Origin: Qipengyuania sp. HL-TH1
Lineage (GTDB): Bacteria > Pseudomonadota > Alphaproteobacteria > Sphingomonadales > Sphingomonadaceae
Direction: 5' to 3'
NCBI RefSeq assembly: GCF_036365825.1
Contig: NZ_CP142675.1
Span: 2,426,501-2,490,500 of the forward strand
DNA length: 64,000 bases
In this document: positions 25,313-35,570 of the stretch, piece after piece
How positions within the stretch are numbered: position 1 is the stretch's first letter
Layout: every line of letters starts with the position of its first letter
Made by a program: the position numbers and the translations under genes
Notes under the pieces: generated by a model
Database searches by the model: none
Told to the model about the DNA's origin: nothing
What the model saw: the letters and a program-made list of their open reading frames with translations, nothing else

Positions 25313-26329
25313 TCAGCGACGCGCGAGCGCTGCTTCGCTTTGGGCCATCAGCTTGTCGATGATCGCGGCGACCGGTTCTTCTTCCTTGAGCATGCCGACC
25401 GATTGCCCGGCCATCAGGCTGCCGTTCTCGACATCGCCATCGATGACCGCGCGGCGCAATGCGCCCGCCCAGTAATGCTCGATCTGCAATTGCGCTTCGT
25501 TCATCGCGATCTCCTCGCGGTCCAGAACGCCGGCAACCTCGATCTGTTTCCGGGTAAATAGTTCACTTCCCTTGTTTTTTAGCGCGCGGACCGGGATCAC
25601 CGGCAGGCGCGGATCGACCTGGACGCTGGCCACCGCGTCGCGGGCGCTGGCGCGGAAGAAGGCCTTCTTGAAATCGGGATGGGCGATGCTTTCCTGCGCG
25701 CAGGCGAAACGCGTGCCGAGCTGGACGCCCGCCGCACCCATTTCGAGATAGCCCGCGATCGCCTGCCCGCGCCCGATCCCACCGGCAACGAAGATCAGAT
25801 GGTCTTCGGCCAGTTCGGGCAGCATTTCCTGCGCCAGTACGCTGGTCGATACGGGGCCGATATGGCCGCCCGCTTCCATCCCTTCGATCACCAGCGCATC
25901 GGCGCCCGAGCGCAGCAGCTTCTTGGCCAGCGCCAGCGTGGGCGCAAAGCAGATGACCTTGGCGGGGTTCTTGCCGCCCTTGATCGCCTCGACACTGCCC
26001 TTGGGCGGGATGCCGCCCGCCAGCACGACATGGCCCACCGCGTGCTTCTCGCACACGGCGATAAGGTCGAACAGGTCGGGATGCATGGTGATCAGGTTCA
26101 CGCCGAAGGGCTTGTCGGTCAGCGCGCGGGTTGCGGCGATTTCGGCGTCGAGCAGGTCGGGCGTCATCGCCCCGCAGGCAATCACGCCGAAGCCGCCCGC
26201 ATTGGAAATCGCGGAGACGAGCGTGCGCTCGGAAACCCAGCTCATCGCGCCGCACAGGATCGCGGTTTCGCTGCCGAGGAAATCTGCGCCGCGCTGCATC
26301 AGGCGGGCGGTCTTGGGATAGGTGCTCAT
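25313..26329 (-). CDS. nitronate monooxygenase-family flavin oxidoreductase
   Basis: 338 residues from the ATG giving MSTYPKTARLMQ. TIM-barrel FMN protein of the NMO/2-nitropropane dioxygenase group: GAMSWVSERTLVSAISNAGGFGV near the start (in pieces), GVNLITMHP, VVLAGGIPP, EAGGHIGP with the conserved His, and VAGGIGRG for phosphate binding of FMN. Members oxidise nitronates or act as enoyl-ACP reductase-like (FabK) flavoproteins; the exact substrate cannot be told. Likely co-transcribed with the small hypothetical gene downstream. Confidence 0.9.
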   Translation of the reverse strand: MSTYPKTARLMQRGADFLGSETAILCGAMSWVSERTLVSAISNAGGFGVIACGAMTPDLLDAEIAATRALTDKPFGVNLITMHPDLFDLIAVCEKHAVGHVVLAGGIPPKGSVEAIKGGKNPAKVICFAPTLALAKKLLRSGADALVIEGMEAGGHIGPVSTSVLAQEMLPELAEDHLIFVAGGIGRGQAIAGYLEMGAAGVQLGTRFACAQESIAHPDFKKAFFRASARDAVASVQVDPRLPVIPVRALKNKGSELFTRKQIEVAGVLDREEIAMNEAQLQIEHYWAGALRRAVIDGDVENGSLMAGQSVGMLKEEEPVAAIIDKLMAQSEAALARR

Positions 26330-26370
26330 GGCGGGGCGCTTACGGCGCGCGCGGGGCAACGGCAAGATGC

Positions 26371-27171
26371 TTAGAACCAGCCGGCCTTGGTCAGTTCGGC
26401 CATGCGGCTGCGCGCGACCGGGGCCACGATCCCGCGTGGCAGCACCAACCGGACGCTGCGCCCGTCGCGCTCGACACCCTCCACCGCATCGCGCGCCACC
26501 CACCAGCTGCGATGGACCTGCGCGCCGTCGATCCCGTCGAGTTCGCCCAGCGCATCGCGCAGGCGCAGCAGCACGAGGTCCGAGCCGAGCATGGTATGCG
26601 CGCGGACGTAGTGGTCCTCCATCTCAAGCGCGATCAGGTCGGACCCCAGTTCGGCCGGCAGGCGCTGCAGGAACGCGGGCCGCGGATCGTCTTGCCGGGC
26701 GGGCTGCGCGACAACAGGCGAGGTTGCGCCGGGTTGCGCGGGCGTATCTCCCTTGCCGCGTTCGAGCAGGTAGAACACCACGATGACGCTGGCTCCGATC
26801 ACCAGCACGTTGAGATACGCAAGCAGCGCGTCTTCGAGCGTGGGTGCGGGGATCGGCCCGGGCAGGAATTCGATGGCCCAGATTGCCGCAGTCAGCGGAA
26901 TGGTGGCGAGCATGGTCAAGCCGATCCACAGCCCCGCCTTGGGCAGCTGGAGCCGCACATGCAGCCACGCGACCAGCGGCGCCAGCGGACGGTAGAAGGC
27001 GTAGCCGACCCAAGCGAGGGCGACCCAGCTCACCAGCCGCAGCGCGAGCGGCGCGGTGGCGGTCCCGAACGGACCGATCATCGCCAGCACCAGCCCGATC
27101 ACGGTCATCACCGAGAGGTCGATCACGAGCTTGCGGGCGATTCGCGCGGAAGCAGTCTGGGGCTGGTTCAT
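26371..27171 (-). CDS. membrane-anchored LytTR transcriptional regulator
   Basis: 266 residues from the ATG giving MNQPQTASARIARK. Four hydrophobic segments (~15-135) are followed by a linker and a C-terminal LytTR DNA-binding domain (~165-260; LIALEMEDHYVRAHT, VHRSWWVARDAVEGV). This is a one-component membrane regulator of the type frequent in sphingomonads; its signal is unknown. It is divergent from a small membrane-protein gene (27329), an obvious candidate target. Confidence 0.9.
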   Translation of the reverse strand: MNQPQTASARIARKLVIDLSVMTVIGLVLAMIGPFGTATAPLALRLVSWVALAWVGYAFYRPLAPLVAWLHVRLQLPKAGLWIGLTMLATIPLTAAIWAIEFLPGPIPAPTLEDALLAYLNVLVIGASVIVVFYLLERGKGDTPAQPGATSPVVAQPARQDDPRPAFLQRLPAELGSDLIALEMEDHYVRAHTMLGSDLVLLRLRDALGELDGIDGAQVHRSWWVARDAVEGVERDGRSVRLVLPRGIVAPVARSRMAELTKAGWF

Positions 27172-27328
27172 GGCTGTGCAGACTAGTGCCCGTTCGCGCT
27201 TCGTAAAGTGGCCAAGCACCCGATTTGCGACCCTTTTGCGAAGCGGGCGCCCCATCCGCGCATGTCCCATTGCCCGCAAGTGGCGCGGTGCCACCACAGG
27301 GCCAACGACCCGCACTGGAGACCTACCG

Positions 27329-27865
27329 ATGTTCGCATTCGCGCTTCCCGCCCCCTTCACCGCCCGCACGCCTTCCGCTTTCGATATCGGCCCGGTCAGC
27401 CGCGCGCTGGTGACGATCGTCGGCACCGTCATGACAGTGCTGTGCGTGGTCGCAATCGGGCGCGCGCTGGGCGGACTGACGCCCGAACTGCCGCGCCTGC
27501 GCAATGTGGCGATCGCGATCCACGTGGTGGCGGTGATCCCCGCGATCCCGCTGGGCGCCTATGTCCTGCTGACGCGCAAGGGCGATGCGCGGCACAAGCA
27601 GCTGGGCAAGATCTGGCTGCTCCTGATGCTGCTCACCGCGTTCTCGGCGATCTTCATCAAGACCGGCGGCAGCTACAGCCCGATCCATATCTTCGTGCCG
27701 CTGACGATCTTTTCCGCCTGGCGTTCGGTCGCGACCGCGCGGCGCGGCAATATTACCGGCCACAAGCGGCAGCTGGTGTTCACCTATCTCACCGGGCTGG
27801 TCTTTCCCGGCCTTGCCGCATTCCTGCTGCCGGGCCGGTTGATGAACGTCATGCTGTTCGGCTGA
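27329..27865 (+). CDS. DUF2306-like integral membrane protein
   Basis: 178 residues with four or five hydrophobic helices (~25-50, 60-80, 95-112, 118-132, 150-172). The pattern IPLGAYVLLTRKGDARHKQLGKIWLLLM followed by SPIHIFVPLTIFSAW, and GNITGHKRQLVFTYLTGL, is that of DUF2306 proteins, with conserved His residues in membrane-edge positions that suggest metal or heme binding. Function unknown. The 157-base gap to the divergent LytTR regulator gene probably holds both promoters. Confidence 0.8.
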   Translation: MFAFALPAPFTARTPSAFDIGPVSRALVTIVGTVMTVLCVVAIGRALGGLTPELPRLRNVAIAIHVVAVIPAIPLGAYVLLTRKGDARHKQLGKIWLLLMLLTAFSAIFIKTGGSYSPIHIFVPLTIFSAWRSVATARRGNITGHKRQLVFTYLTGLVFPGLAAFLLPGRLMNVMLFG

Positions 27866-27869
27866 GCGG

Positions 27870-29030
27870 CTAGTCGCCGTAGTCGATGCGCACCTTATGC
27901 GCCGCCTCGCGCGCGATGCGGCGGGCCTCGTCGGTGTCGCCCGCGGTGGCCAGCGCCACGCCCATGCGGCGGTAGGGACGGCTGGTGGGCTTGGCGAAGA
28001 TGCGGATATCGGCGCCGTCGACCATCGCCTCGGCCAGCCCGTCATAAGCCAGCGCCGCGCTGTCGCGTTCGGCGAGGATCACCGCGCTGGCGGCGGGGCG
28101 CGCGCGCGGCACGGGCGGAACCGGCAGCCCCATCACCGCGCGCGCATGGAGGTCGAATTCGGTGAGGTTCTGGCTGACCAGCGTGACCATGCCGGTGTCG
28201 TGCGGGCGCGGGGACAGCTCGGAAAAGATCACCTCCTCGCCCTTCACGAAGAACTCGACCCCGAACAGGCCGTAGCCGCCCAGATCGTCGACCACGGTGC
28301 GCGCCATGTCCTGCGCCCTGGCGATCGCCGCGTCGGTCATCGGCGTCGGCTGCCAGCTTTCCTGGTAATCGCCGCGTTCCTGCCGGTGGCCGATCGCCGG
28401 GCAGAAGCTGATGCCGTCCTTGTGGCGCACGGTCAGCAGCGTGATCTCGTAATCGAAATCGACGAATTGCTCGACGATCACGCGTTGGCGGTCGCCGCGC
28501 ATGTTGGCGCAGGCATAGGCCCAGGCCGCTTCGAGCTCGGCCGCGTCGCGCACGGTCGACTGGCCCTTGCCCGATGACGACATGACCGGCTTGATCACGC
28601 AGGGCAAACCGGTGTGCTGCGCGGCCGCCTGCACTTCCTCGAAATTCTTGGCATAGCGATATCGGGAGGTGACGAGGCCCAGATCATTGGCCGCAAGGTC
28701 GCGGATCGCGTCGCGGTTCATGGTCAGCTGCGCGGCGCGCGCAGAGGGCACGACGGTGAAGCCTTCCTCCTCCAGTTCGGCCAGTACCGAAGTGCGGATC
28801 GCCTCGATCTCGGGGACGATGTAATCGGGCCGGTGCTTCTCGGCCGCCTCGCGCAGCTTGTCGCCATCGAGCATGGAGAACACTTCGCGTGCATCGGCCA
28901 GCTGCATGGCGGGCGCATCGTCATAGCTGTCGCAGGCGATGACATAGGCGCCAAGCCGCTTGGCCGATATCGCGAACTCGCGCCCCAGTTCGCCCGAGCC
29001 GAGCAGGAGGATCCGGGCAGTGTGGCTCAT
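27870..29030 (-). CDS. purT: formate-dependent phosphoribosylglycinamide formyltransferase
   Basis: 386 residues, the usual length. ATP-grasp enzyme: [21 protein letters not shown] at the start in family form, [12 protein letters not shown] for ATP binding, and [24 protein letters not shown] with the metal-binding Glu residues. It makes formyl-GAR from GAR, formate and ATP, an alternative to PurN. It overlaps the lysC stop by four bases (ATGA), so it is translated from the lysC transcript. PurU, a formate source, is close by. Confidence 0.96.
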   Translation of the reverse strand: MSHTARILLLGSGELGREFAISAKRLGAYVIACDSYDDAPAMQLADAREVFSMLDGDKLREAAEKHRPDYIVPEIEAIRTSVLAELEEEGFTVVPSARAAQLTMNRDAIRDLAANDLGLVTSRYRYAKNFEEVQAAAQHTGLPCVIKPVMSSSGKGQSTVRDAAELEAAWAYACANMRGDRQRVIVEQFVDFDYEITLLTVRHKDGISFCPAIGHRQERGDYQESWQPTPMTDAAIARAQDMARTVVDDLGGYGLFGVEFFVKGEEVIFSELSPRPHDTGMVTLVSQNLTEFDLHARAVMGLPVPPVPRARPAASAVILAERDSAALAYDGLAEAMVDGADIRIFAKPTSRPYRRMGVALATAGDTDEARRIAREAAHKVRIDYGD

Positions 29031-30307
29031 GCCGCCTCGTCGGCAGCGTCCAGCCCATAGGCGGTGTGGAGCACGCGGACCGCGAGTTCGGTCTCGTCCT
29101 CGTCGATCAGCACGCTGACCTTGATCTCGCTGGTGGTGATCGCCTGGATGTTGATCGCGCGGTCGGCCAGCGCCTTGAACATCGTGCTGGCGACGCCCGC
29201 GTGGCTCTTCATGCCGACACCGACGACGCTGATCTTGGCGACCTTGCTGTCGGTGATCAGGCGATTGTAGCCGATGTCGTCGCGCTTGTCCTCGAGCAGC
29301 GCCTGCGCGCGTGCAAGGTCGGCCTGCGGCACGGTGAAGGTCACGTCGGTCTCGCCCTTGTCGCGGCCGACGTTCTGGATGATCATGTCGACATTGATGC
29401 TCGCCGCGGCGAGCGGTTCGAAGATGTGGGCCACCGCGCCGGGTTTGTCGGGCACGCGGGTGAGGATCACCTTGGCCTCGTTCTTGTCATGCGCGATGCC
29501 GGTCACGTGCTGGCGTTCCATATCGCCCTTCTCCACCAGTGCGTTCATTTCTTCCTCCGACACGATCATCGTGCCGGGGTATTCGTCTGCGGGAACCGCG
29601 TCGTCGCCGACGAAGCTGGAGAGGACCTGCACGCGCACGCCCTCCTTCATCGCCAGCCCGACCGAGCGTGTCTGGAGCACCTTGGCCCCGACGCTGGCGA
29701 GTTCGAGCATTTCCTCATAGGTCACCGCGGTCTGCTTGCGCGCCTTGGCGACGATCCGCGGGTCGGTGGTATAGACACCGTCGACATCGGTATAGATGTC
29801 GCAGCGATCCGCGCCAATGGCTGCAGCCACCGCCACTGCGGACGTATCCGACCCGCCGCGGCCCAGCGTGGTCAGCCGGCCCTCGCCCGACAGGCCCTGG
29901 AAGCCGGGGATCACGGCGATCTCGCCGCGCTCCATGCTGGCAATCAGCGCGTCCGCATCGATGCTGTCGATCCGCGCCTTGGCATGCGCCTCGATCGTGT
30001 TGATCGGCATCTGCCAGCCAAGCCAGCTACGCGCCTGGCAACCGAGCGACTGCAGCGTCAGCGCCAGCAGTCCGCTGGTGACCTGTTCGCCGCTGGCCAC
30101 CACCACGTCGTATTCCGCCGGGTCGTAGAGCGCATTGGCTTCGCGGCAGAAATTGACCAGCCGGTCGGTCTCGCCCGCCATGGCCGAAACCACCACCGCG
30201 ACCTCGTGCCCGCGCGCCTGCTGCTTGCGCACGATATTGGCCACGCGCCGGATGCGTTCGGTCCCGGCCATCGAGGTGCCGCCAAATTTCATCACGATAC
30301 GGGCCAA
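29027..30307 (-). CDS. lysC: aspartate kinase
   Basis: 426 residues. A TTG start is chosen because it gives the family N-terminus [13 protein letters not shown] and has GGAG ten bases upstream; the in-frame ATG five codons later would cut the first strand. Residues ~1-245 are the amino-acid kinase domain ([17 protein letters not shown]); ~265-420 hold two ACT domains that mediate feedback by lysine/threonine. It starts the aspartate family (Lys, Thr, Met, DAP for peptidoglycan). First gene of an operon with purT. Confidence 0.95.
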   Translation of the reverse strand: MARIVMKFGGTSMAGTERIRRVANIVRKQQARGHEVAVVVSAMAGETDRLVNFCREANALYDPAEYDVVVASGEQVTSGLLALTLQSLGCQARSWLGWQMPINTIEAHAKARIDSIDADALIASMERGEIAVIPGFQGLSGEGRLTTLGRGGSDTSAVAVAAAIGADRCDIYTDVDGVYTTDPRIVAKARKQTAVTYEEMLELASVGAKVLQTRSVGLAMKEGVRVQVLSSFVGDDAVPADEYPGTMIVSEEEMNALVEKGDMERQHVTGIAHDKNEAKVILTRVPDKPGAVAHIFEPLAAASINVDMIIQNVGRDKGETDVTFTVPQADLARAQALLEDKRDDIGYNRLITDSKVAKISVVGVGMKSHAGVASTMFKALADRAINIQAITTSEIKVSVLIDEDETELAVRVLHTAYGLDAADEAA

Positions 30308-30360
30308 GCGTAGAGGTCTCCGTGCTGGAATGCGTCGAGCTAGGCTGCTAGCCAGAGGGC

Positions 30361-31131
30361 ATGAGCGATGCAACCACACAGCCGCGTAGCAATACTTCGG
30401 CCGGCACAATTTCGGGCGCAACGATCCGCGCCGAGGAAGCCGCGCATTTCGGAAGGCTGGCCAAGGACTGGTGGGACCCCAAGGGCTCCTCGGCCATGCT
30501 CCACCGGCTCAACCCCGTGCGGCTGCAATTCCTGCGCGAGGCGATCGACCTGCACTGGGCAGGGGATATCGAGGCGCGCCAGCCGCTCGCGGGCAAGAGC
30601 GCGCTCGACGTCGGCTGCGGTGCCGGCTTGCTGTGCGAACCGCTGGCGCGGCTGGGGGCGGATGTCACCGGCGTCGATGCCGCGCCCGAAAACACCGCAG
30701 CAGCGGCGGTGCATGCCGAAGGCGCGGGGCTCGATATCCGCTATATTGCGGGCGAGGTCGGTTCGCTCGATCTCGGCACGTTCGACCTCGTCACTGCAAT
30801 GGAAGTGATCGAACATGTTGCCGACAAGAGCGCCTTCGTGGCAGCGCTGGCCGGCCGGCTGGCGCCGGGAGGGCTGATGGTGCTGTCGACGCCCAACCGC
30901 ACGCCGCAATCGCGGCTACTGATGATCGGCGCGGCGGAAGGGATCGGACTGATCCCCAAGGGCACGCATCACTGGGACGATTTCATCACGCCCGAGGAAC
31001 TGGACGAATTGCTCGGCGATGCGGGCCTCGACATGGGGACGCCGCGCGGGATCGGCTTCTCACCCGCCAGGGGGCTGCATCTGTCCGGCGATCTGTCGCT
31101 GAACTATATCGTCACCGCCCGAGCGCGCTGA
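30361..31131 (+). CDS. ubiG: ubiquinone biosynthesis O-methyltransferase UbiG
   Basis: 256 residues. Class I methyltransferase with DVGCGAGLLCEPLARLG (AdoMet motif I, ~82-98), VTGVDA, and a C-terminal HHWDDFITPEEL that is typical of UbiG; the N-terminal AEEAAHFGRLAKDWWDPKG also matches. It catalyses both O-methylations in ubiquinone synthesis. Divergent from lysC across a 53-base gap; its last 20 bases overlap the end of the glycerophosphodiesterase gene. Confidence 0.95.
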   Translation: MSDATTQPRSNTSAGTISGATIRAEEAAHFGRLAKDWWDPKGSSAMLHRLNPVRLQFLREAIDLHWAGDIEARQPLAGKSALDVGCGAGLLCEPLARLGADVTGVDAAPENTAAAAVHAEGAGLDIRYIAGEVGSLDLGTFDLVTAMEVIEHVADKSAFVAALAGRLAPGGLMVLSTPNRTPQSRLLMIGAAEGIGLIPKGTHHWDDFITPEELDELLGDAGLDMGTPRGIGFSPARGLHLSGDLSLNYIVTARAR

Positions 31132-32152
31132 CCACCAGCGCGGGATCGTCGGTGAAGACACCGTTGGCGCCTGCCGCCACGACCATTCCCACCAGCGCGG
31201 CGAGATCGCCCTGCGCGGCGGCATCGCTGCCTTTCTTCAAAGCGGGCGGCAGGAAGGCGTTCTCCTTTCGCAGGGTCCACGGATGGACCGCCAGCCCCGC
31301 GGCATGCGCATCGCCGATCAGCGCAGTCGGACTTCCATCCGCAGCAAGGACATGGCCCAGATAGGGGCCGATACCATCGGCATATCGCGCCACATCGGCG
31401 AGACCGCTGGGCGTCAGCAATTCGTCCCAGGTGATCGCGGGTTCGTCATAGGGGCCGCCCTCGACCGCGATCAGCAGCACCAGCGGGCTCTCGACCAGCG
31501 CGTCCAGCCGCTGCAGCGGGCCGATCTCGAAGACCTGCACGAACACGCGATCATCGGCGTCGTCGAGATCGGCCTTGCGCAGCGCGGTGGCGAGCAGGTC
31601 GACCGTGTCGATCCCTTCTTCCTGCAGCAGCCAGGTGGGGTGCTTGAGCTCGGGATAGATGCCGATCGCGCGGCCCGTTTCGGCCTCCTTCGCCCGCACC
31701 AGCGTCACGATCTCTTCGAAGGTCGGGATCTGGTAGAGCCCGTCGAACCGCGCATTGGCCGGGCGCAATCCGGGCAGTCGTTCCTTCACGCGCAGGCTGC
31801 GCAATTCGGCCAGCGTGAAATCCTCGGCGAACCAGCCGGTCACCAGCCGCCCCTCGATCGTCTTCGACCGCTTGCGATCGGCAAATTCCTCGCGCACGCC
31901 GACATCGGTCGTCTCGCCGATCTCGGTCTCGTGCCGCGCGACCAGCCGCATGTCCTTCGTCGCGACAAGGTCGGGCTCGATATAGTCCGCGCCCTGGTCG
32001 ATCGCGCGCTCATAGGCCGCCAGCGTATGCTCGGGCCGTTCGCCGCTGGCGCCGCGATGCGCGATGACGAGAAAGTCGCCCTCAGCCGCAGCGGCCGCGG
32101 CCGCGGGGACGGCACCGAGTGCCGCGAGGATCAGGAAAAGTGCGCGGACCAT
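31112..32152 (-). CDS. periplasmic glycerophosphodiester phosphodiesterase
   Basis: 346 residues with a signal peptide (LFLILAALGAVPAAAAAA). TIM-barrel GDPD domain with H32-R33 (AHRG), EHTLAAYERAIDQGADYIEPD in pieces with metal ligands E59 and D61, and catalytic H74 (VARHE). It is of the GlpQ type and hydrolyses glycerophosphodiesters from phospholipid turnover to glycerol-3-phosphate in the periplasm. Its start overlaps the end of the upstream ArsC-like gene by 22 bases, so the two are coupled; the end overlaps ubiG. Confidence 0.92.
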   Translation of the reverse strand: MVRALFLILAALGAVPAAAAAAAEGDFLVIAHRGASGERPEHTLAAYERAIDQGADYIEPDLVATKDMRLVARHETEIGETTDVGVREEFADRKRSKTIEGRLVTGWFAEDFTLAELRSLRVKERLPGLRPANARFDGLYQIPTFEEIVTLVRAKEAETGRAIGIYPELKHPTWLLQEEGIDTVDLLATALRKADLDDADDRVFVQVFEIGPLQRLDALVESPLVLLIAVEGGPYDEPAITWDELLTPSGLADVARYADGIGPYLGHVLAADGSPTALIGDAHAAGLAVHPWTLRKENAFLPPALKKGSDAAAQGDLAALVGMVVAAGANGVFTDDPALVVSALGR

Positions 32153-32481
32153 TCGTCTTCCTTGAAACCGACCAGCAGGGCCCCGCCGTCTTCGACGATC
32201 GGGCGTTTGATCATGGACGGATTGTCTTGCAGCAATTGGACGGCCTTCGCCGCATCGACATCGGCCTTGTCGGCCTCGGGCAGCTTGCGCCAGGTGGTCC
32301 CGCGGCGGTTGAGTACGGTATCGACCCCCGCCGTTTCGATCCATGCGGCCAGCCTGGCCGGATCGGCGCCCTGCTTCTTGTAATCGTGAAACGCGAAATC
32401 GACGCCCTGCGCGTCGAGCCATTTGCGCGCCTTCTTGACCGTGTCGCAATTGGGAATGCCGTAAAGGATAGTCTCAGTCAC
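32131..32481 (-). CDS. ArsC/Spx-family thioredoxin-fold protein (YffB-like)
   Basis: 116 residues. Thioredoxin-like fold with GIPNCDTVKKARKWL: one Cys (C12) in a CxxV setting, and a conserved Arg in IKRPIV (R93), as in the ArsC/YffB group. It lacks the extra cysteines of true arsenate reductases and there is no ars operon, so arsenate reduction is unlikely; a glutathione-dependent reductase role is more plausible. Coupled to the downstream phosphodiesterase. Confidence 0.88.
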   Translation of the reverse strand: MTETILYGIPNCDTVKKARKWLDAQGVDFAFHDYKKQGADPARLAAWIETAGVDTVLNRRGTTWRKLPEADKADVDAAKAVQLLQDNPSMIKRPIVEDGGALLVGFKEDEWSAHFS

Positions 32482-32541
32482 TGATCTGTCCGCTTCTGGT
32501 TGGAACGCGCTTCGCTAACGGCTTGCGCAGCGCTTGAACAG

Positions 32542-32567
32542 GCCGCCGGGGCGCGAACCCCGGCGGC
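32542..32567 (-). terminator. hairpin after the TonB-receptor gene
   Basis: GCCGCCGGGG and CCCCGGCGGC form a perfect 10-bp stem with a six-base loop, 10 bases past the receptor stop. The U-tract after it on the minus strand is weak (CTGTTC), so it is a probable rather than certain intrinsic terminator. Confidence 0.55.
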
Positions 32568-32576
32568 GCTGTCAGA

Positions 32577-34903
32577 TCAGTCGCCGAAGCGCGCGGTCAG
32601 CTGGACGCCGAAGAAGCGCGGTTCCGCCGGGATGAAGGTCGGAATGCCGAAGGCCCCGCCGGTATTGCCCGCATCGAGCAGATAGTCTTCGTCGAAAGCG
32701 TTGCGGATGAATCCGGCGATCTCGTAGCGGTCGTCGGCGAAGCTCACCCCCGCGCGCGCATTCACCAGCGTGACCGGGCCTTGCGAGGTCACTTCGCTGT
32801 TGGGCACTTCGAAATATATCCGGCTGCGATGCGTAATGCTGGGGGTGGCGAACAGCCGCGCCCCGCCGCCGAGCGGGTAGTCGACAGTGAAGCCGGCCGC
32901 GGCCTGCCATTCGGGCTGTAAGCGGAAACGCGCGCCCGAAAATTCGGGGGCAAAGCTGTTATCCTCGTCGATCCCGCCGTCGATATAGCCGACATTGCCG
33001 AAGAAGCTGAGCCAGTCGGTCGCCTCGACCGCGATTTCGGCCTCGACACCCAGATTGGACGCCGCACCGGCGCTCTGGGTGATGAAACCGCCGGTCGGGT
33101 TACCGTCGGGGTCCAGCTCCTCGACCGACACCTGGAAATTGTCATAGACCTGGTAATAGACGCCCAGCGAGCCCGAGACCCTGCCGGTGGCAAGCTTGAT
33201 ACCGCCTTCGTAGTTCCACACCGTTTCCCGGGCAACAAGCTGCAGCGTGGTGGACTGCTGCACCACCGGCGAGCGGCGGCCCTTGGAGACGGTGGCGAAG
33301 ACGTTCACTTCGGGTGAGATCCGGTAGAGCACGTTGAAGCGCGGGAGCCACGCATCGAAGTCGGCTTCGCCGATGAAGGTCTCCCCCCGGTATCGACCTG
33401 CCCGGGGATCAACGGTGCGCCCGACAGCACCGAATTGGGAACATCGGTGCGATAGCCCGACTGACGGTTTTCGCGCAGATACCGCAGACCGGCGGTCAGT
33501 TCGAGCGCGTCGGTGGCCAGCCAGGTGGCATCGGCGAAGACCGAGTAAGTGTCGTTCTGCCCCTGGTTCTCGAACATCGAGCGGTAGGGGATGGCAGTGG
33601 CGGCGCCGCCGGTCGCGAGGCCGGTGACCGCGCTGGCCGGTACGCTGCCGTCGGGCGCGACGCAGGGGATACCCGGGATCAGCGGCGCGCCGAACAGGCT
33701 GGTCAGGCACTGGAGGAAGGTGCCTTCCTCGGTCGAGAAGGGGACGTTCTGCAACCCGTCCTCGGTAAAGACGTTCCAGCCGAAGGAACCGCGCAGATCC
33801 ATGCCCGAATAGCTGAACCGGCCTTCATGGCTGAACTGCTCGCCCTCGGCGATCTCGGCGAATTCGAGGAAGGGCGCGGCCGAACCGTCGGCATCGAACA
33901 CTTCGGCGCTGTCGAACTTGCGGTAGCCATTGACCGTGGTGAAGGTCCAGCTGTCGGCAAATTCCCACTCGGCGGTGAGGTTCACATCATAGACCTCGCG
34001 GTTGAGGCCGAGCTGGTCGTCGCCCAGCGCCGCGCCCAAAAAGGGCGAGCCGCCCAGATTGGCGTCTTCGAAGGCATTGTCGCGCCCGCCGGGCGCACCG
34101 GCGAAAGCGGGGAAAGTGCCCGAGATGAAGGGCGTGCCGCCGTTGCGCTGCTGGTCGTAGGTCCCGATCAGGTCGATCGTGAGGTCGGATGTCGGGGTGA
34201 AGCGCAGCGAGCCGCGCAGGCCGAGTTGGTCCTGCGCATAGAGTTCTTCCTCCTGGCTGGCGGCGAGGTTCTCGACATAACCGTCGCGCGTACGCCATTC
34301 GAACGCCAGCCGTCCGGCGATCACATCGTTGCCGGCATTGAGATAGCCGCCGAGCAGCGTCTGGTCGAAATTGCCGTAGCCGCCGGTGATCTCGCCCGAG
34401 AAGCCTTCGCGCGGCCGCGCCGATACGAGGCTGATCGCGCCGACCGCCGAGGCAGTGCCGAACAACGTCGCCTGCGGGCCCTTGATCACCTCGACCCGCT
34501 CGAGATCGTAGATCGCCTGGTACGACCCGCGCGAACGCGAGATGTCGACGCCGTTGTAATAGAGTGTGACGCGCGGCCCCTGCTGCGAGGAACCCGAATC
34601 CGAGGTGATCCCGCGGATCACGATGCCGGGATTGTTGGCGCTCTGCTCCTGGATGTTGAGCCCCGGAACATAGTTCGACAGCTCGTCCAGATCCGACACG
34701 CCGAGTTCCTCGATCCGGTCCCCGGTCACCGCCGAAATGGTGATCGGCACATCCTGCGCGCGCTGTTCGATCTTCTGCGAAGTGACAATGATCGTGGTGC
34801 TGCTGGCGGGCTGGTCCGCGGCCGGCACCTCCTGCGCCATCAGCGGAGCGGGAACGAGAGCGATGGAAGCAAGCAAGGCGCTGCGAAAAGCTGGGAATGT
34901 CAT
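32577..34903 (-). pseudogene. TonB-dependent outer-membrane receptor, interrupted by a frameshift
   Basis: The first frame (34903 to about 33385) encodes a signal peptide (SIALVPAPLMAQ), a TonB-box/plug domain (TTIIVTSQKI; DVPITISAVTGDRIEELG; GIVIRGITSD) and the first half of the beta-barrel. At a run of six G on the minus strand (33383-33388 on the plus strand) the frame breaks; the barrel goes on in another frame from GETFIGEADFDAWLPRFN to the proper end FFGVQLTARFGD. Restored, the protein would be about 775 residues, normal for sphingomonad receptors. One extra G would repair it. The break may be a real mutation, a phase-variable tract, or a base-call error. Ligand unknown. Confidence 0.88.
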
Positions 34904-34980
34904 GGAAGGCCCCTGTCGTTGGATTGGATCGCAACGCGCCTAGCCCCGCCTTGTGACACACCGGCGGCGAAAGTCTTTCA

Positions 34981-34986
34981 ATTATA
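34981..34986 (-). promoter_or_regulatory. possible -10 element of the TonB-receptor promoter
   Basis: TATAAT on the minus strand, a full consensus -10, 78 bases upstream of the receptor start in an AT-rich patch of otherwise GC-rich DNA. No good -35 is seen 16-18 bases further upstream. Confidence 0.4.
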
Positions 34987-35050
34987 AGAAGGAATTGGGA
35001 CAGCTTTTGGACATCGGGCGACCGCGCCTGCGGCGCGCGAAATCCGCAGC

Positions 35051-35518
35051 CTAGGACAGATGCGCGTCGGCGATCGCCACGGCCAGCGCATCGGCGGCGT
35101 CGGCCCCGGCAATCCGCACGCCCGGCAGCAGGACCTTGACCATGGCCTGCACCTGCTGTTTGTCCGCCCCGCCCGTGCCGACGACGGCCTTCTTGACCAG
35201 CCGCGCGGCGTGTTCGTTCACCATCAGCCCGGCGGCCCCGCAGGCGGCCAGCACGCAGCCGCGCGCCTGCGCCAGCTTGAGCGTCGATTGCGGGTTCTTG
35301 TTGACGAAGACTTCTTCGGCTGCCGCGCGGTCGGGCCGGTGCGCGGCGATGACATCGGCCAGCGCCGCCTGCAGGCCCGCAAGCCGCTGCGCCATCGGCG
35401 CCTTGGGGTCGGTCGGCACCTGCCCGTTGGCAACATGTGCAATGCGCGATCCCTCGGCGCGGATCACGCCCCAACCGGTACAGCTGAGCGAGGGATCGAG
35501 GCCGAGGATAAGCGTCAT
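35051..35518 (-). CDS. ruvC: Holliday junction endonuclease RuvC
   Basis: 155 residues. The four acidic catalytic residues match the family: D8 (LGLDPSL), E68 (AAEEVF), D140 and D143 (GADAADALA). The basic GTGGADKQQVQ segment also fits. RuvC resolves Holliday junctions with RuvAB during recombination repair. It lies 52 bases downstream of yebC on the same strand, as in many bacteria. Confidence 0.96.
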   Translation of the reverse strand: MTLILGLDPSLSCTGWGVIRAEGSRIAHVANGQVPTDPKAPMAQRLAGLQAALADVIAAHRPDRAAAEEVFVNKNPQSTLKLAQARGCVLAACGAAGLMVNEHAARLVKKAVVGTGGADKQQVQAMVKVLLPGVRIAGADAADALAVAIADAHLS

Positions 35519-35570
35519 CGGCGAGTGCCGCAGGGTGTCCGCCGGGGCCGGAGGCGCACCCCGCGAAAGC

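Noticed and set aside
32131..32481. True arsenate reductase
   Set aside because: Only one Cys is in the active-site loop and there is no arsR/arsB nearby; the YffB-like group fits better.
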